DNA of 64,000 nt from contig JAMNYO010000034.1 in assembly GCA_023622765.1 (NCBI GenBank), forward strand, positions 1 through 64,000. The letters run 5' to 3'. The DNA comes from Bacteroidota bacterium. Lineage in GTDB: Bacteria > Bacteroidota > Bacteroidia > Bacteroidales > Dysgonomonadaceae. The notes beneath the pieces are model-generated. The model did not search any database, was not told the origin of the DNA, and saw only the letters and a list, made by a program, of their open reading frames with translations. A program made the translations under genes and the position numbers. The stretch's first letter is position 1. Every line of letters starts with the position of its first letter. Shown here one piece after another: positions 18,915-30,636 of this stretch.

Positions 18915-20339
18915 TTACAACGTTGCACCTACCCTAACCGCTCCCAGTAACCCGGCGGGATGGTCACGGTAGGTAAACCGGTGCACGTACTCTACCCTCA
19001 AAAAGCCCAGGATATTGGTGATCCCAAACGTTCCCTCCACGTAAGGCAAGTTATCGTAGTATCGCGATACCGGTGGTAGCAGGTAGGTTCCGGTGGCACC
19101 AGGCAGGTTCTTGTCACTCAACCGTCCGTAAGCAGCCCTCACCGTGATTAGTTCCCTTACCTTCAGACGATTTAACAGGTTGACCCGCGAAAACAACAGC
19201 TCCTCCCCAACGAACGTCATCCGCAATGTCACCTGCTCATCCGCCACGAACTCAAGCGCACGGCTCAAGAAGAATGCATTGTTTTCTACATGGTGACAAA
19301 TACGTTGGTTAGGGTACACCAGCAACGGGAACGGCACCGCGTTCCATACCTTCATCGCTTCGCCCACCATGTCGAGGCGGGCCGCGTTACCCAACAGGAA
19401 ACGTTTTTGTACTGACAGCTCCGTCCTGTGAAACGGCACCTCACCACCCAGGAAGTTATCTATCCCGATGGAGTGCGATAAGAAAAAGACGGGGCTTGTC
19501 ATCTCCAGCGGCCTCCTCTTTCGCCTTTGTTGATCGTACGCCTCTCTCACGGAGTAACGCAGTTGGATACCCACTTCAGCGGTGTTCAACGCATCGGATC
19601 GGTTTACCACCTCATTATTCAACCACTCGAACGCCAACTCCCCTTGCGGCCGCAACCGGGAGCGGCGCACCCACAAGATGTGGGCCAGCCCGTTGCGGTA
19701 TTCCCGCTCGTAATTCAGCTCCCCGAAGTCACGGTAGGTGGCTTCATTGAGCGACCGCCGGTGGGTTATCAGCAACATGTTATTGGGTGAACGGGGATGC
19801 ATCTCGCCGGGCGAGTAGAGGTCGTTCTCGTAAACCAGCCGCAGGTTATTTTTCGGGAACTCCTCCTCGTGGTACGTTTTTTTAGTGAACGAGTAAATCG
19901 CCTCGCCCCGGTACTTGAAGCGCTGGTCCTTAAGGCCGTACGCCACGTATCCCTTCACGAAAAAGTGAGGGTTTAACCTCGAGTTGGAGGCGATACCCGC
20001 CCGTAACCGTACCCCCTCAATGGGGTTGTAGGTGGATAACGTCTGTATCCTCCCGAAGTCGAACCGGTTCGTCTCGGGATTACCCAGCGGCACCCAATCG
20101 CCTATAACGATGTTGACCGCCCGGTTAAGAAACCCGGGAGAACCTTTGGATTTTTCCGGGGATGTCACTTGGGAATGTGAAAGCGTCTCAGCATGTGAAT
20201 CGTGAGAAGCCCGGGAATCTGGCACGGTACTCTTCGTATCATCTGCGAAAAGTAGACCACACAGCATCCATAATAAAAGGGGGATTACCGTTTTTTTCAC
20301 TTTGCATTCTATTAATAACAACAATAAAGATCTGTTCAT
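18915..20339 (-). CDS. DUF5686-like outer-membrane barrel protein
   Basis: A 474-residue predicted outer-membrane protein. The N-terminus holds a hydrophobic export signal (TVIPLLLWMLCGLLFADD), preceded by 13 residues. A GTG at 20300 would give a more typical signal peptide, so the start is uncertain. The mature part is a series of amphipathic beta-strands. It contains the DUF5686-like stretch STYNPIEGVRLRAGI and ends in an aromatic/hydrophobic strand (LLGAVRVGATL). Family members are usually about 800 residues with a carboxypeptidase-regulatory-like domain in front; that part is absent here. It is transcribed with the EttA gene (63 bp upstream). Confidence 0.7.
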   Translation of the reverse strand: MNRSLLLLLIECKVKKTVIPLLLWMLCGLLFADDTKSTVPDSRASHDSHAETLSHSQVTSPEKSKGSPGFLNRAVNIVIGDWVPLGNPETNRFDFGRIQTLSTYNPIEGVRLRAGIASNSRLNPHFFVKGYVAYGLKDQRFKYRGEAIYSFTKKTYHEEEFPKNNLRLVYENDLYSPGEMHPRSPNNMLLITHRRSLNEATYRDFGELNYEREYRNGLAHILWVRRSRLRPQGELAFEWLNNEVVNRSDALNTAEVGIQLRYSVREAYDQQRRKRRPLEMTSPVFFLSHSIGIDNFLGGEVPFHRTELSVQKRFLLGNAARLDMVGEAMKVWNAVPFPLLVYPNQRICHHVENNAFFLSRALEFVADEQVTLRMTFVGEELLFSRVNLLNRLKVRELITVRAAYGRLSDKNLPGATGTYLLPPVSRYYDNLPYVEGTFGITNILGFLRVEYVHRFTYRDHPAGLLGAVRVGATL

Positions 20340-20402
20340 AATGATACTAAATGGCAGGTGGTCAATTCACCACGTTCGTCTACAATACAGATAACGCTTT
20401 GG

Positions 20403-22082
<1,680 letters not shown>

Positions 22083-22199
22083 ACGCTTTTATATCATCAA
22101 TGTATCAACTTATTATAATCTATTTGCCTCGTTAACCCACATATGACACGCTACACGAAACATGCAACAATAACACGCAACACTCTACCTAACGGGGCA

Positions 22200-22207
22200 C
22201 AAAGATA
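22200..22207 (-). promoter_or_regulatory. -7 box for ettA
   Basis: TATCTTTG on the minus strand lies immediately after the upstream glycosylase gene and about 120 nt before the ettA start. Confidence 0.4.
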
Positions 22208-22211
22208 GTGG

Positions 22212-22859
22212 TTATTTCTGGAAACTGCACTTGAAACGCAGCACGCACTCCTCACAGAGGGGATTACGCACCTTGCACACGAGGGCGGAAAAATCGAGGA
22301 TTGCCCAGTTTAACTCCTTGCATGCCTTCACGTTGGTCACCTTTTTCGCCAACTCCTGGATCTTCTTGTCGTTCCTCACGTCCTGTACTTCGCCTGGGAT
22401 GAAATAACGCTTCAGTAACCTCGACATATTGACGTCGATCAAGGGAGCCCGTCGTTTTAACACGAACAGCTCATAGGCATTCGAGGTATAGAGCGAAGCG
22501 AAGCTCGAATCGTTCAACTCGTCCCTGTTTTTGGGTAGCTCACCGTTCTTCAGCTTATACTCATCGATGATCTTGCGCATCCTCTTTGCCCGGTGCTTAT
22601 AAAGTCCAAGTGGCTTGAACACCTCCTCCAACTCCTCATCTGTAGCCTGGATCAAATGGTTCCAATCGGGGTAACGACCAAAAAAAACCGGGTAGTATTG
22701 TGCGACAGTCTCCGCCCGGGTTCGCTGCAACAACACCTCGCTAAAAACCAATTCGAAGTTGGTCACTCCCTCCCGCCTCCATGGGAAGTTCCTCCCATTG
22801 ACCTCGAACCATTTCAGCAAATGGTACCGAAAGTACCTCGTTTTGTTTTTATCATCCAT
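22212..22859 (-). CDS. MutY/Nth-like DNA glycosylase with degenerate helix-hairpin-helix
   Basis: A 215-residue HhH-GPD superfamily protein. The start MDDKNKTRYFRYHL at 22859 is preferred to a TTG at 22937. NFPWRR and SEVLLQRTRAETVAQYYPVF match the MutY N-terminus. The catalytic Asp is conserved (IDVNMSRLL). The C-terminus has a full [4Fe-4S] loop, C-x6-C-x2-C-x5-C. The hairpin, normally LPGVG, reads DSSFASLYTSNAYEL and has lost both glycines. It is much shorter than MutY and lacks the C-terminal MutT-like domain that recognises 8-oxoG. It resembles mismatch glycosylases of the Mig type more than MutY proper, so substrate specificity is open. Confidence 0.8.
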   Translation of the reverse strand: MDDKNKTRYFRYHLLKWFEVNGRNFPWRREGVTNFELVFSEVLLQRTRAETVAQYYPVFFGRYPDWNHLIQATDEELEEVFKPLGLYKHRAKRMRKIIDEYKLKNGELPKNRDELNDSSFASLYTSNAYELFVLKRRAPLIDVNMSRLLKRYFIPGEVQDVRNDKKIQELAKKVTNVKACKELNWAILDFSALVCKVRNPLCEECVLRFKCSFQK

Positions 22860-22930
22860 AAGGTGTAAAAATAGAATTAAACATCCGTATTTGCAATCTA
22901 TTACGGTTTTTTGTCCCAATTTATTTCCAC

Positions 22931-22955
22931 TTGACAAAAAGAAATTGTATTTTTG
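22931..22955 (+). promoter_or_regulatory. Promoter of the GAPDH gene
   Basis: TATTTTTG at 22948-22955 matches the Bacteroidota -7 consensus, with TTGACA upstream from 22931. The leader to the GAPDH start is about 130 nt. Confidence 0.6.
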
Positions 22956-23091
22956 TGATTCAAATTAAAAGATAGTTTTTAGGGCTCTTTTCTTCTAATA
23001 ATGGTGAAACGGTTGCAGACGAACGCATCGTTTTATAATGCTCGGGAAGAGGCTTATTCAACGACAATCATTAACAACTAAAACTCAATAA

Positions 23092-24099
<1,008 letters not shown>

Positions 24100-24120
24100 A
24101 TCGATTCCCGTGTTAGATTG

Positions 24121-24151
24121 AAAAAGCGCCCCGAACTGGGGCGCTTTTTTA
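24121..24151 (+). terminator. Rho-independent terminator after gapA
   Basis: AAAAAGCGCCCC, a four-base loop, then GGGGCGCTTTTTT. The stem is perfect and G+C rich and has a T tract on both strands, so it may also stop transcription arriving from the ferredoxin gene. Confidence 0.93.
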
Positions 24152-24277
24152 TTGCCATCAAGGAGTGTTCACAAAAAAGAATGGACAACTTCTAAAAAAT
24201 GGTCTTGTAAAAAAAAGAGACCACCCCCATGTTGCAGGAGTAGACTCTTTACACTCTTCTGAAAGTTTTTCCGTATC

Positions 24278-24445
24278 TTAAGCCGGATGAATTGCTTCGG
24301 TAGGACAAACATCGGCACAGGTGCCACAATCGGTACATACCTCAGGGTCGATCACGTAGATGTCACCTTCGGATATCGCTTCCACCGGGCATTCATCGAT
24401 ACATGTACCACAAGCAATGCAATCTTCAGTAATTACGTAAGCCAT
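24278..24445 (-). CDS. 2[4Fe-4S] ferredoxin
   Basis: A 55-residue electron carrier starting MAYVITEDCIACGTCIDECP. Two clusters are coordinated by CIACGTCIDECP and CTDCGTCADVCP, the bacterial clostridial-type arrangement. The reading frame runs from an ATG at 24445 to a TAA at 24278 with no interruption. It is convergent with gapA and has its own promoter. Partners could include pyruvate:ferredoxin oxidoreductase or an Rnf complex; none is encoded in this window. Confidence 0.95.
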   Translation of the reverse strand: MAYVITEDCIACGTCIDECPVEAISEGDIYVIDPEVCTDCGTCADVCPTEAIHPA

Positions 24446-24490
24446 AATAGATAAATGAATTAGTTATTACAAAATGTTCTGTTTCTCACG

Positions 24491-24521
24491 CAAAGGTAAT
24501 CACTATTTTCTAAATAAGAAA
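24491..24521 (-). promoter_or_regulatory. Promoter of the ferredoxin gene
   Basis: On the minus strand TTTC (24521-24518) is followed after 19 nt by TACCTTTG (24498-24491), a good fit to TTTG-N19-21-TAnnTTTG. Confidence 0.6.
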
Positions 24522-24757
24522 ATGGATTCACCCTACACCTCTTATTTGAAATGTGTCTAAATTACAGGAGCGGTGGAGAGGCTGTTATTTTCGATGATCA
24601 GGCTTGCACACAATAAGTGAGCAGGTGGTACGTTTGTTTATTAGGGCGTATACCAATGCCTGATGCGCCCCTGCTTATGTGATACAAATGGCACCTGTAA
24701 TAAAAATTGGCTCGTCTGATGAAATCCAATTCGTTTAGTAGCTAAACAAATGAACGA
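24522..24757 (+). other. Intergenic leader before the PorT-like gene, possibly structured
   Basis: No gene is visible. Between about 24610 and 24682 there is a nested inverted repeat: AGCAG (24620-24624) with CTGCT (24671-24675), and inside it GGGC (24644-24647) with GCCC (24667-24670). An imperfect outer extension follows. It could fold in the 5' leader of the next gene. I do not recognise a known riboswitch. Confidence 0.3.
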
Positions 24758-25525
24758 ATGAGAATAAAAACCCCCTACTTTCTGCTCAAACCGTCACAAC
24801 TCACGAGGCTGGCGAGGCTGGCGATGCTGACATCGCTGGTAACGCTCTTGTTATTCCTATGCAGTATGAAGGTCTGGGGGCAACACCAAAAGCTGCAGCA
24901 TCAGCCGTACGTTGACCAGCGGTTGTTTCACCTGGGGTTCACGATAGGTCTTCACACGCAAGACCTCATCTTAACGCAATCGGGGTACGTGAGTGAAGAC
25001 GGAGAGGCCTGGTTCTCTGAGATCCCACGCTACTCACCGGGCTTCACGGCTGGCCTTATCGCCGATCTCCACCTGAACAAACGCTTGAACCTGCGTGCCA
25101 TACCCACGTTACAACTGGGCGAAAAGCGGTTCGTTTTCAAGGAGCAAACCACGGGCGAGGAGTACAAAACCCGCGTGCGTAACAACTACATCTCCCTGCC
25201 CCTGCAACTGAAACTATCGGCCGACCGGATCGACAACTTCCGACCGTATGTACTTCTGGGGGGATACGGAAGCATCGAGCTGGCATCCCGTAAAGGCGAA
25301 GCGATGCGGCTAAAACCGTACGACATGGGGATCGAGCTGGGTGTGGGATGGGATCTCTACTTACCCATGTTTAAACTGGCCCCGGAACTTAAACTGGGCC
25401 TTAGCCTTATCGACATCTTGGAAAAAGAGCGGTCCGACCTCACGGATGATAGCCTGCGGAAGTACGCTCTTTCCCTCTCCAAAGCCTCCCAGCGGATTGT
25501 CACGCTGAGCTTTCACTTCGAGTAG
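24758..25525 (+). CDS. PorT-like outer-membrane beta-barrel protein
   Basis: A 255-residue protein with an unusually long basic n-region, a hydrophobic export signal (LTSLVTLLLFLCSMKVWG) and a mature part of about eight amphipathic strands (HLGFTIGLHTQDLILTQSG, SPGFTAGLIADLHLNKRLNLRAIPTLQ is split between two strands, ending in VTLSFHFE). The pattern and length resemble PorT, a component needed for type IX secretion in Porphyromonas. No other secretion genes are present here, so involvement is inferred from the family only. Its last 13 bp overlap the convergent glycosyltransferase gene. Confidence 0.65.
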   Translation: MRIKTPYFLLKPSQLTRLARLAMLTSLVTLLLFLCSMKVWGQHQKLQHQPYVDQRLFHLGFTIGLHTQDLILTQSGYVSEDGEAWFSEIPRYSPGFTAGLIADLHLNKRLNLRAIPTLQLGEKRFVFKEQTTGEEYKTRVRNNYISLPLQLKLSADRIDNFRPYVLLGGYGSIELASRKGEAMRLKPYDMGIELGVGWDLYLPMFKLAPELKLGLSLIDILEKERSDLTDDSLRKYALSLSKASQRIVTLSFHFE

Positions 25526-26565
25526 AGCGACTGGTAGGTCTTTTTCCCGGTATAGAAACGGATCAAGATACTCTTGGGATATTGCGTGGGTATCTTCTCT
25601 ATGAGGGTTTTAGCAAGGTTCTCCCGCCTGACCTGCTTGTAGGAAGGGCGCATCTTCAGAAAGTCGACGTACGCCTTTACCACAGCCCGGGCATTTTTAA
25701 AGTTCCCCTTTATCACCAGGTGAGCGAAGGCTACCAAGTCCATGAAGTAGCGAACGGTAAACGTGGTGAGGTAACGAGCGCGAGGTACGTTCTTATACAG
25801 CATCAGCAGGTTGTTGCGGAAGTTGAGGTACATCTTCTTCGGGTTCTCCTTGTCCAACGAGGCGCCCCCCACGTGATAAACGGTCGATGAGGGCACGCAC
25901 ATCACCTCTCGGCCGCGTGCGTTCAGTCGCCAGCAGAGATCGATCTCCTCCATGTGCGCGAAGAAACGGCCGTCCAGTCCCCCATGCTCAACGAAATCGC
26001 TCTTCCGAATCATCAGGCAGGCGCCGGTAGCCCAAAACAGGGGGATTACCGAATCGTACTGACCACGATCTTCCTCCACCTCCTCCAGGATACGTCCCCG
26101 GCAAAAAGGGTACCCATACCGATCAATGAATCCTCCAGCCGCACCGGCGTACTCGAAATAATCCCTATGGTGATAAGAAAGGAGCTTAGGTTGCACGACT
26201 GCCACCTCGGGATGGTTATCCATGAATGTAACCAAGGGCTGTAACCAATTGGGCGTGGTCTCCACATCGGAGTTCAACAGCACCACGTATTCTGAACGCA
26301 ACTGCTCCAGCGCCCTATTATACCCCTCCGCGAAACCGTGGTTTTCATCAAAAAGAATTAACGGCACCTCCGGGAACCGAGCCTGCAAGAACTCCACAGA
26401 ATCGTCTGTCGACCCGTTATCCGCTACCACCACGCTAAACGCATCGCTCACCGTATGCTCCAGCACCAGGGGCAAAAACTGCTCCAGAAGTTTTCGACCG
26501 TTCCAATTCAGAATGACTACCGAAACCCTCGGATCGTCGCATTGGTTCTCCATGTGATGATTCAT
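25513..26565 (-). CDS. Family 2 glycosyltransferase
   Basis: A 350-residue GT-A enzyme. It has the nucleotide-binding start (VSVVILNWNGRKLLEQFLP), the DNGSTDDS motif, VVLLNSDVE as the DxD-like metal site, and the acceptor-region GRFFAHMEEIDLCWR. It resembles rhamnosyl- and other cell-surface transferases of the WbbL group. The start codon could be at 26565 or, 12 nt later, at 26553 (MENQCDDP). It starts 9 bp after the lipid A acyltransferase stop, so the two are co-transcribed, which fits a role in the cell envelope. Confidence 0.92.
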   Translation of the reverse strand: MNHHMENQCDDPRVSVVILNWNGRKLLEQFLPLVLEHTVSDAFSVVVADNGSTDDSVEFLQARFPEVPLILFDENHGFAEGYNRALEQLRSEYVVLLNSDVETTPNWLQPLVTFMDNHPEVAVVQPKLLSYHHRDYFEYAGAAGGFIDRYGYPFCRGRILEEVEEDRGQYDSVIPLFWATGACLMIRKSDFVEHGGLDGRFFAHMEEIDLCWRLNARGREVMCVPSSTVYHVGGASLDKENPKKMYLNFRNNLLMLYKNVPRARYLTTFTVRYFMDLVAFAHLVIKGNFKNARAVVKAYVDFLKMRPSYKQVRRENLAKTLIEKIPTQYPKSILIRFYTGKKTYQSLYSK

Positions 26566-26584
26566 ACGATTATTTTATTCTTTT
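26561..26584 (-). repeat. 24-bp exact part of the dispersed leader element (type B)
   Basis: The minus strand reads AAAAGAATAAAATAATCG followed by TATGAA. It is identical over 24 bp to 38152-38175. It spans the end of the acyltransferase gene and the glycosyltransferase start codon. Confidence 0.55.
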
Positions 26585-27471
26585 GGGTACTTCCATCGAT
26601 CATGCGACCAGAGGTAGTAGGCCGGCTCATTCAAGATGGTGCTCTCCAGCTTCCGGGCGTAACGCTCCGTAACGGCATATTTGGGTTCAACGCTCGCATC
26701 GGGGGTAATCACAAAAAAACGACTAACGTAACGCCCCCGCTTCACTTTTTTAATATCGAGGTAGACCACGGGTAGGGCCAGAGACTTAGCAATCCGCTCC
26801 ATCCCGGTCTCTATTAGCGTGTCTTGGTTCAAAAAACGGGTCCAATACTCGGTCACGCGCCTCGGAGGACGCTGGTCCAACAGAAATCCGACAACCACGG
26901 AAAACTTTTCATCCCGTGCTCTGATTATCGTTCGGTAGGTGCGCCGCTTCTCGATGGGCAACGATTTAAAGCGACTCCGCACTTTCAGGAAGAGCCAATC
27001 GAACGCATCTGACTTTAATTGTTTGTAGATCAACCCTGTACTAATACCCTCCGTCAGGTGTAACCCGATGGAGGTTACCCACTCCCAGTTAGCGTAATGC
27101 CCTAAGCTAACCAGGCAGGAACCCGATTCTTTAACCAAGCGGTTAACCATCTCGGGGTTTTCGAACTTCATCCGCTTCCGCATCTCCGCTTCGCTCATTC
27201 GAAGCGTTTTTATCGTCTCCACGAAGTAATCGCACAGGTGGCGATAAAACTTCCGCTCGATCTCCCGCCTCTCCTTACCCGTTTTTTCAGGAAAAGCATT
27301 TGCCAAGTTTTTCCTCACTAGCTTCCGACGGTAGCGCACCACGTGGTACGCCAACAGGTACAAGAGATCCGACAGGATGTATAACACCCAAAAGGGCAAC
27401 AGCGCGTGCAAGTAAACTATGCCGTACAGCAGCCGGTACCCGATATCTCCCTTTTTACAATCCTCCACCAT
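26575..27471 (-). CDS. Lipid A biosynthesis acyltransferase (LpxL/HtrB family)
   Basis: A 298-residue inner-membrane-associated enzyme that adds a secondary acyl chain to lipid A. One membrane segment lies near 18-45 (LHALLPFWVLYILSDLLYLL). The HX4E catalytic motif is GHYANWEW, and the conserved DQRPPR and YLWSHDRWK segments follow. The ATG at 27471 is preferred to a TTG at 27477. It begins 6 bp after the mtaB stop and is followed closely by a glycosyltransferase. Confidence 0.93.
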   Translation of the reverse strand: MVEDCKKGDIGYRLLYGIVYLHALLPFWVLYILSDLLYLLAYHVVRYRRKLVRKNLANAFPEKTGKERREIERKFYRHLCDYFVETIKTLRMSEAEMRKRMKFENPEMVNRLVKESGSCLVSLGHYANWEWVTSIGLHLTEGISTGLIYKQLKSDAFDWLFLKVRSRFKSLPIEKRRTYRTIIRARDEKFSVVVGFLLDQRPPRRVTEYWTRFLNQDTLIETGMERIAKSLALPVVYLDIKKVKRGRYVSRFFVITPDASVEPKYAVTERYARKLESTILNEPAYYLWSHDRWKYPKE

Positions 27472-27477
27472 GTACAA

Positions 27478-28797
27478 TTATCCTCTTATGATTGCTTCCA
27501 TCGCCATCTGTTCTTCATCGTAAGCCCCCACCTCCACCTCGATGACCCGGTTGATTAGTGTTGGGTCGAAATCCGCGTGTAACCTGACGTAGTTTTCGGT
27601 GAAGCCGTGCATCTTCCGTCCCCTCTTGGTGTGTTCAAACAGCACCTCCCTTAGGCTTCCCACTTGCGACTGGTAAAACGCGTGCAGCTTCCGGTCCGAC
27701 AGTTCAATGAGAACCTTACTTCGAGCCTGTCTGGTTCTGTGGGGAATTACGGGATCAATCTGCAATGCCCGCGTACCGGGTCGCTCGGAGTAAGTAAAAA
27801 CGTGAAGCTGTGAGAAGTCGAGCGACTCGATAAACGCCCTTCCCTCCTCAAAGTAAGCATCGGTTTCCCCCCGAACACCCACGATCACATCCACCCCGAT
27901 GAACGCGTGGGGCATGACCGCCTTAATCCGCTCGATCTTTTGACGGAACAGTGCCGTGTTGTACCGCCGTCCCATCAACCGAAGCACAACATCGCTCCCC
28001 GCCTGCAACGGGATATGGAAGTGAGGGGCAAAACGGCGAGAGGCGGCCACGAAGTCGATGATCTCATCCGACAACAAGTTGGGCTCGATGGAGGAGATAC
28101 GATACCTCTCGACACCCTCCACCCGGTCGAGTTCTCGGATCAGGTCGATAAACGTCTCCCCGGTCGTACGCCCGAAATCCCCTATATTCACACCGGTGAG
28201 CACGATCTCTTTGCCCCCCTCCTTCACCACCTGCTCGGCCTGCTTCACCAGTTGGGCTATCGAGCCATTACGGCTACGCCCCCGAGCAAAGGGGATGGTG
28301 CAATAGGAACAGAAGTAGTCGCACCCATCCTGCACCTTGAGGAAGTAGCGGGTCCTATCATCCGCGGAAATGGAGGGTGCGAAGATGCGGATCCGCTTCG
28401 CTTCCGAAACCACCACCTCACTCTCCTTCTTTTTCGTGAGGCTACCCAAGTGCTTAAGCAAGTCGAGCTTCTGCCCTGTGCCCAGCACCAAATCCACCCC
28501 CTCGATCGCGGCCAACTCATCCGGTTTCATCTGCGCGTAACAGCCGGTGACCACCACGAGCGCGTTCGGGTTCTCGTGAATCGCCCTGCGGATCATCTGA
28601 CGACTCTTCTTATCAGCCAACTCCGTCACCGTACAGGTGTTGATCACGCAGATATCAGCCGGTTGCCCCTTACGGGCACGGGTAACCCCCGCGTTCAGCA
28701 ACTGCCGGCTTATCGCTGAGGTCTCAGCAAAATTCAGTTTACACCCCAACGTGTAAAAAGCGGCTGTTTTATCGTAAAAAACGGTTCGATCGTCCAT
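27478..28797 (-). CDS. mtaB: tRNA (N6-threonylcarbamoyladenosine37-C2)-methylthiotransferase MtaB
   Basis: A 439-residue radical-SAM methylthiotransferase converting t6A37 to ms2t6A37. The N-terminal UPF0004 domain carries three Cys (GCKL, NTCTV, GCYAQ). The radical-SAM motif is CDYFCSYC, and the C-terminal part is the TRAM-like tail. It acts on the product of TsaD, which is encoded about 9 kb away. The -7 box TAATTTTG lies at 28815-28808. Confidence 0.95.
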   Translation of the reverse strand: MDDRTVFYDKTAAFYTLGCKLNFAETSAISRQLLNAGVTRARKGQPADICVINTCTVTELADKKSRQMIRRAIHENPNALVVVTGCYAQMKPDELAAIEGVDLVLGTGQKLDLLKHLGSLTKKKESEVVVSEAKRIRIFAPSISADDRTRYFLKVQDGCDYFCSYCTIPFARGRSRNGSIAQLVKQAEQVVKEGGKEIVLTGVNIGDFGRTTGETFIDLIRELDRVEGVERYRISSIEPNLLSDEIIDFVAASRRFAPHFHIPLQAGSDVVLRLMGRRYNTALFRQKIERIKAVMPHAFIGVDVIVGVRGETDAYFEEGRAFIESLDFSQLHVFTYSERPGTRALQIDPVIPHRTRQARSKVLIELSDRKLHAFYQSQVGSLREVLFEHTKRGRKMHGFTENYVRLHADFDPTLINRVIEVEVGAYDEEQMAMEAIIRG

Positions 28798-28807
28798 AAG
28801 CAGGCTA

Positions 28808-28815
28808 CAAAATTA
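28808..28815 (-). promoter_or_regulatory. -7 box for mtaB-lpxL-GT
   Basis: TAATTTTG on the minus strand, 11 nt before the mtaB ATG. No clear -33 TTTG is visible. Confidence 0.4.
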
Positions 28816-28847
28816 CACTTTTACTCTCAATTTCTTCCCCTTTTTTC

Positions 28848-28878
28848 TTTGATAATCGGGTTGAAGCTATTACTTTTG
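28848..28878 (+). promoter_or_regulatory. Promoter of the acyl-CoA synthetase gene
   Basis: TTTG at 28848-28851, 19 nt, then TACTTTTG at 28871-28878. This is an exact match to the Bacteroidota housekeeping consensus. Confidence 0.75.
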
Positions 28879-28903
28879 CACATTAATATCAATTTTGTGC
28901 AAG

Positions 28904-30550
28904 ATGATCGAGCAAAACTTTATCAAACTATACGAAGAGAACTTCCAAAAGAACTGGGAACTTCCAGCCCTGACCGATTACAAGGGTGATAACTCCTATA
29001 CCTACGGCGAGTTGGCCAGAGAGATCGCGAAACTCCACCTACTCTTCAGAGAGCTGGATATCCAAAAGGGTGATGCCATCGCGCTAATCGGCAGGAATCA
29101 CTCTTCATGGGCTGTCGTCTTTTTGGCGGCTATCACGCATGGGGCCGTGATTGTTCCCATCCTTCACGAGTTCAACCCGGAGAGCATGGTAAACATCATC
29201 GCACACTCCGACTCGAAGCTTCTGTTCGTTCAGGAGGATCAGTGGAAATGGATTGACACGGACAAGGTTCAAGTCCCGGTAATCGATATACCCACCTTCT
29301 CGCTTATTCAGTGGAAGGATGAGGAGACGTTGCACGCTTTCGACAGGTGGGAACAGCGGTTCCATGAGACCTACCCCAACGGCTTCACGAAAGAGGATAT
29401 CCGTTACGCCGATGTGAGCAACGACGAGGTACTCTGCCTCAATTACACCTCCGGCACCACAGGTTTCAGCAAGGGGGTGATGATCACCGCGAACAACTTC
29501 GCGGGGAACGTGACCTACGCGCACCAGTTGGAGCTCCTTTTCACCGGTGAGCGGCTCTTGGCGTTCCTCCCCATGGCACACGTGTACGGCTGCGCGTTCG
29601 ACTTCCTCTACTCCCTCTCGGCCGGGGTTCATGTCACCCTCCTCGGGATGATCCCCACCCCGCGGAACTTGCTCAACGCTTTGCAAGATGTGCAGCCACA
29701 CCTTATCATAACCGTACCTCTGATTTTCGAGAAGATATACAAGAGCAGAATCCTCCCGACCCTCAACAAGCCACTTGTGAAAGGGTTGATGCGCATCCCG
29801 GGTGTTGAACGACTCATCCTGAAACGAATCAAGAAAACGCTGATCAACGCGTTGGGCGGTTGCTTCCGGGAGGTGATTATTGGCGGTGCAGCCCTGAACG
29901 CGGAGGTAGAAGCTTTCTTTCACAAGATGCGGTTCCCCTTCACGGTGGGCTACGGCATGACGGAGTGTGCCCCCTTAATCTCGTACGACCACCATTACGA
30001 CTTCGTGCCCACCTCATGCGGCTCCGTGCTAAAGGGGATTATGGAGGCACGGATCGATTCGCCTGACCCGGAGAACGTGCCCGGCGAAATTCAGGTACGC
30101 GGTGAAAACGTGATGAAAGGGTACTACAAGAACCCGGAAGCTACCCGGGACGCCTTTACCGAGGATGGCTGGTTGAAAACGGGCGACTCAGGGGTAATGA
30201 AGGGAAGGCGACTGTTCATCAAGGGGCGTATCAAGACGATGATCCTCTCCGCTAACGGGCAAAACGTTTACCCGGAGGAGATTGAATCGCGGCTGAATAA
30301 CCTGCGGTACGTTGCTGAGAGCTTGGTGGTACAGCGTGAAAACAGGCTGGTAGCGCTTGTCTACCCCGAGGTAAACACCATCGCTTCGGACGGCATCACA
30401 CCGTGGGAACTAGAGGAGATCATGATTGAGAACAGAAACACCCTTAATCAATCGGTCGCTCAATACGAACGAATCAGTGACATTGAGATCGTGGAGAAAG
30501 AGTTTGAAAAGACACCGAAAAAAAGCATCAAACGTTTCCTTTACACTTGA
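28904..30550 (+). CDS. Long-chain-fatty-acid-CoA ligase-like AMP-binding protein
   Basis: A 548-residue ANL-superfamily enzyme. Motifs are the P-loop ([16 protein letters not shown]), A5 (VGYGMTECAPLISYD), A7 (KTGDSGVMKGRRLFIKGR) and a C-terminal Lys region (EKTPKKSIKRFLY). It likely activates fatty acids for lipid synthesis. The ATG at 28904 lies just downstream of a strong promoter; an in-frame TTG at 28895 is less likely. It differs clearly from the ligase at 12277 and lacks the adjacent cupin regulator. Confidence 0.92.
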   Translation: MIEQNFIKLYEENFQKNWELPALTDYKGDNSYTYGELAREIAKLHLLFRELDIQKGDAIALIGRNHSSWAVVFLAAITHGAVIVPILHEFNPESMVNIIAHSDSKLLFVQEDQWKWIDTDKVQVPVIDIPTFSLIQWKDEETLHAFDRWEQRFHETYPNGFTKEDIRYADVSNDEVLCLNYTSGTTGFSKGVMITANNFAGNVTYAHQLELLFTGERLLAFLPMAHVYGCAFDFLYSLSAGVHVTLLGMIPTPRNLLNALQDVQPHLIITVPLIFEKIYKSRILPTLNKPLVKGLMRIPGVERLILKRIKKTLINALGGCFREVIIGGAALNAEVEAFFHKMRFPFTVGYGMTECAPLISYDHHYDFVPTSCGSVLKGIMEARIDSPDPENVPGEIQVRGENVMKGYYKNPEATRDAFTEDGWLKTGDSGVMKGRRLFIKGRIKTMILSANGQNVYPEEIESRLNNLRYVAESLVVQRENRLVALVYPEVNTIASDGITPWELEEIMIENRNTLNQSVAQYERISDIEIVEKEFEKTPKKSIKRFLYT

Positions 30551-30636
30551 AATAGACAGTTGATCAGTTGATCACTTAATCACTTAATTATCAAGCATAA
30601 TTACCAAATACAATCGTCAAGCATAATATCAGCATC

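Noticed and set aside
24778-24842. Tandem repeat inside the signal peptide of the PorT-like gene
   Set aside because: GAGGCTGGC-like units repeat only two or three times and simply encode the LTRLARLAML stretch.
30551-30600. Short repeats (GTTGATCA, CACTTAAT) after the acyl-CoA synthetase gene as a possible CRISPR or iteron array
   Set aside because: Units are under 10 bp, only two each, with no spacers or partner genes.
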